A DNA stretch of 64,000 nt from Gracilimonas sediminicola. GTDB lineage: Bacteria; Bacteroidota; Rhodothermia; Balneolales; Balneolaceae. The stretch spans positions 496,001 through 560,000 of the forward strand of contig NZ_JANDBC010000003.1 of the NCBI RefSeq assembly GCF_024320785.1, read 5' to 3'. Of the stretch, positions 62,419 through 64,000 are shown piece after piece. The position numbers were made by a program, and so were the translations under genes. The notes under the pieces are model-generated. The model was not told the DNA's origin, did not search any database, and was given only the letters and a program-made list of their open reading frames with translations. Each line of letters starts with the position of its first letter. Positions within the stretch are counted from its first letter, which is position 1.

Positions 62419-63243
62419 TTACTCTGCATAAACCCTCACGTAATCTACAACCATTGTTTGGGGAAATGGTGTACGGCTATTGGGTGATCCAACAAATGAA
62501 CCTCCAACGGCCACATTCAAAATGATGTAGAATGTGTTGTCATTAAAAACCCATTCTCCGTTTACATCCCCGGGATTGATCTCATTATATAATTCATCAT
62601 CCACGTAATACTTAATAAAATCAGGGCCCCATTCTATCGCGAAAAAGTGAAAATCGGTATCAAACCGACTATTAGATAGAACATAGCTATCTGTAACGGC
62701 TTCACCGGCAGAATAGCCCGGCCCGTGCACACTACCGTGTACAATGGTGGGTTCTTGTCCACGATACTCCATGATGTCTATCTCCCCGATTTGAGGCCAG
62801 TTCACCGTTCCATTGCTATCATCTCCAAGCAGCCAAAAAGCCGGCCATATGCCCTGACCGAATGGTAATTTTATGCGGGCTTCAAACCGGCCAAAAGTTT
62901 TTTCGAATTTACCCCTGGTAAGGATGCGGGCTGAAGTATAATCGGAGCCTTCAAATGATTCTTCCCTGGCTGTGATCTCCAAAAAACCATCGTTTATCCG
63001 AACATTCTCGGGACGGTCGGTATAGTACTGCAGCTCATTGTTACCCCAACCCGGACGGCCAAAAATTTCAACTCCGGTTCCTATATCATATGACCAATAA
63101 TCCGAATTTAAACTACCGGAGCCATCAAACTCGTCTTGCCACACAATTTCCTTCTCTTTTTTGTTGGCATCATCATTTATACAACCTGAGGCAAGTCCAA
63201 ATACGATAAACAACAGGGCACATCCTCTCAAAAAGTTACTCAT
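62419..63243 (-). CDS. GH16 laminarinase lipoprotein
   Basis: A 274-aa endo-beta-1,3-glucanase. Lipoprotein signal with Cys21 (GLASGC). The jelly-roll begins WQDEFDGSGSLNSDYW, and the catalytic loop GEIDIMEYRGQ holds nucleophile Glu154, Asp156 and acid/base Glu159. NNELQYYTDRPENVRI and WPAFWLLG are typical of laminarinases in subfamily GH16_3. It lacks CBMs and a sorting domain, so it is tethered by lipid. It should make the first cuts in laminarin. Its gene lies 25 bp after the CBM-type protein gene at the right edge. Confidence 0.95.
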   Translation of the reverse strand: MSNFLRGCALLFIVFGLASGCINDDANKKEKEIVWQDEFDGSGSLNSDYWSYDIGTGVEIFGRPGWGNNELQYYTDRPENVRINDGFLEITAREESFEGSDYTSARILTRGKFEKTFGRFEARIKLPFGQGIWPAFWLLGDDSNGTVNWPQIGEIDIMEYRGQEPTIVHGSVHGPGYSAGEAVTDSYVLSNSRFDTDFHFFAIEWGPDFIKYYVDDELYNEINPGDVNGEWVFNDNTFYIILNVAVGGSFVGSPNSRTPFPQTMVVDYVRVYAE

Positions 63244-63268
63244 TGATTGTCTGTAGTTTTAATGATGA

Positions 63269-64000
63269 TTAATTCTGTGTGAAATTATCGATGTAGAAAG
63301 TGCCTGAAGTTGTACCCGGTGCATCCATAAATAATACAACCCTGCTGTACTCAGCGCTGGATGAAAAATCAAATGAGAGTTCTTCCCAGCCACTACCCGA
63401 ATGGTTGGCCGTAATTTCGATATCCTGTGCACCATTGGCCCCGCCTTCAAACTTCAACAACACCGGAATAGTGGTTGTGGAATACACGTCCATTGTGATG
63501 GTAGATCCGCTGGAAAGATCCACATTGTTTTCGAGATCTACATAGGCTCCTTCAAAAGCAGCTCCGATATTTGTAATACTTCCAACTTTCGAAGCCGAAG
63601 CATTCGATCCAGATAATATCGGGTTATCAATTACCTGAAATGAAGCCCCATTGAATACTTCAAAAGTGTAATCAATAGCAGGATCGTCAAACGTTATAGG
63701 AAATGATGGGGGATTTCTGTCCGGTACTATTATGCCACTATCATAGTAGTAAATATTATCTACAAAGATATTAGAAATGGTCGCATCTGAAACGAAGAAG
63801 AGTAGCCCTATTTCAGAGCGTTCTGTTAGCCCGCTGAAGTTATTCAATGGAATATCCAGGCTAACCCATTCGTTTTGTTGCAGGGTGTTTGAGTCGATAG
63901 TAAATGACCCGGATGTTTCATTGTTGCCCACTGAGTTAATCAACTGAAGGCGTATAAAATCACCTGCATCAATAGCTTCTCTTACATTGATATCTACATG
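63269..64000 (-). CDS. Secreted carbohydrate-binding protein, C-terminal part (runs off right edge)
   Basis: The reading frame is open from the right edge to the stop at 63269, giving 243 visible residues with no start. Two beta-sandwich modules are seen. The first ends NISNIFVDNIYYYD (HVDINVREAIDAGD at the very edge), the second runs from FPITFDDPAIDYTFE to GTFYIDNFTQN. Both have the look of CBM4/CBM9-like galactose-binding folds, where VDNI is the common last strand. No catalytic site is visible. A surface glucan-binding lipoprotein or the CBM tail of a larger GH16 enzyme are both possible. The gene leads directly into the GH16 gene. Confidence 0.7.
   Translation of the reverse strand, partial: HVDINVREAIDAGDFIRLQLINSVGNNETSGSFTIDSNTLQQNEWVSLDIPLNNFSGLTERSEIGLLFFVSDATISNIFVDNIYYYDSGIIVPDRNPPSFPITFDDPAIDYTFEVFNGASFQVIDNPILSGSNASASKVGSITNIGAAFEGAYVDLENNVDLSSGSTITMDVYSTTTIPVLLKFEGGANGAQDIEITANHSGSGWEELSFDFSSSAEYSRVVLFMDAPGTTSGTFYIDNFTQN

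Noticed and set aside
1-64000. CRISPR array, prophage or insertion sequence
   Set aside because: No regularly spaced repeats, transposase, integrase or phage structural genes were seen.

Overview
This window is most likely from a marine member of the Balneolaeota/Balneolaceae (Gracilimonas- or Balneola-like), within the wider Bacteroidota group. The evidence is: several secreted proteins end in a type IX-style sorting domain with the motif NYPNPFNP; PorV-like and carboxypeptidase-regulatory-domain TonB receptors are present; Shine-Dalgarno sequences are mostly weak; and a TTTG/TAnnTTTG-like promoter stands before the main sugar operon. The species is inferred from gene content only.

Region 1 (1-2.6 kb) holds the end of a folate operon (folC, pabC, and a membrane-anchored thioredoxin-fold protein without cysteines) and a PIN-domain toxin-antitoxin pair with paired operator palindromes. 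Region 2 (2.6-21.8 kb, all minus strand) is one long maltodextrin/starch operon. In transcription order it encodes a TonB-dependent receptor, a 1.2-kaa secreted calcium-motif protein, a PorV-like barrel, a lamin-tail/starch-binding secreted protein, a LacI regulator, three GH13 enzymes and a GPH-type sugar symporter. No SusD is present. A perfect LacI-type palindrome overlaps the candidate promoter and a second near-match lies 217 bp away.

Region 3 (21.8-39.2 kb) is housekeeping: ispG, two tandem rhomboid proteases and a carotenoid desaturase-like flavoprotein in one cluster; polA; adenosine deaminase; a VIT-domain secreted protein; a D-aminoacylase-type amidohydrolase; ychF; a PPP-type phosphatase; nusB; tRNA-Val(GAC); and a multi-PAS sensor kinase. 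Region 4 (39.3-49.0 kb, plus strand) is the translation/cell-division operon thrS-infC-rpmI-rplT-pheS-pheT-(coiled coil)-zapA-YmdB-lolD-TPR. Here infC appears to start at AUC, and a 44-bp perfect palindrome sits before pheS.

Region 5 (49.0-64.0 kb, minus strand, running off the right edge) is a beta-1,3-glucan (laminarin-type) locus: a surface carbohydrate-binding protein, a GH16 laminarinase lipoprotein, a 1136-aa cytoplasmic protein proposed as a beta-glucan phosphorylase, a GH17 lipoprotein, a GH30 lipoprotein, an MFS transporter fused to a GH17 catalytic domain, two more soluble GH17 proteins, and a membrane-spanning propeller/LuxR-type regulator. The working model is outside cutting (GH16, GH17, GH30), then import through the transporter, with hydrolysis by the fused GH17 on the cytoplasmic face and completion by soluble GH17 and the putative phosphorylase. 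The MFS-GH17 fusion is the most striking item in the window.
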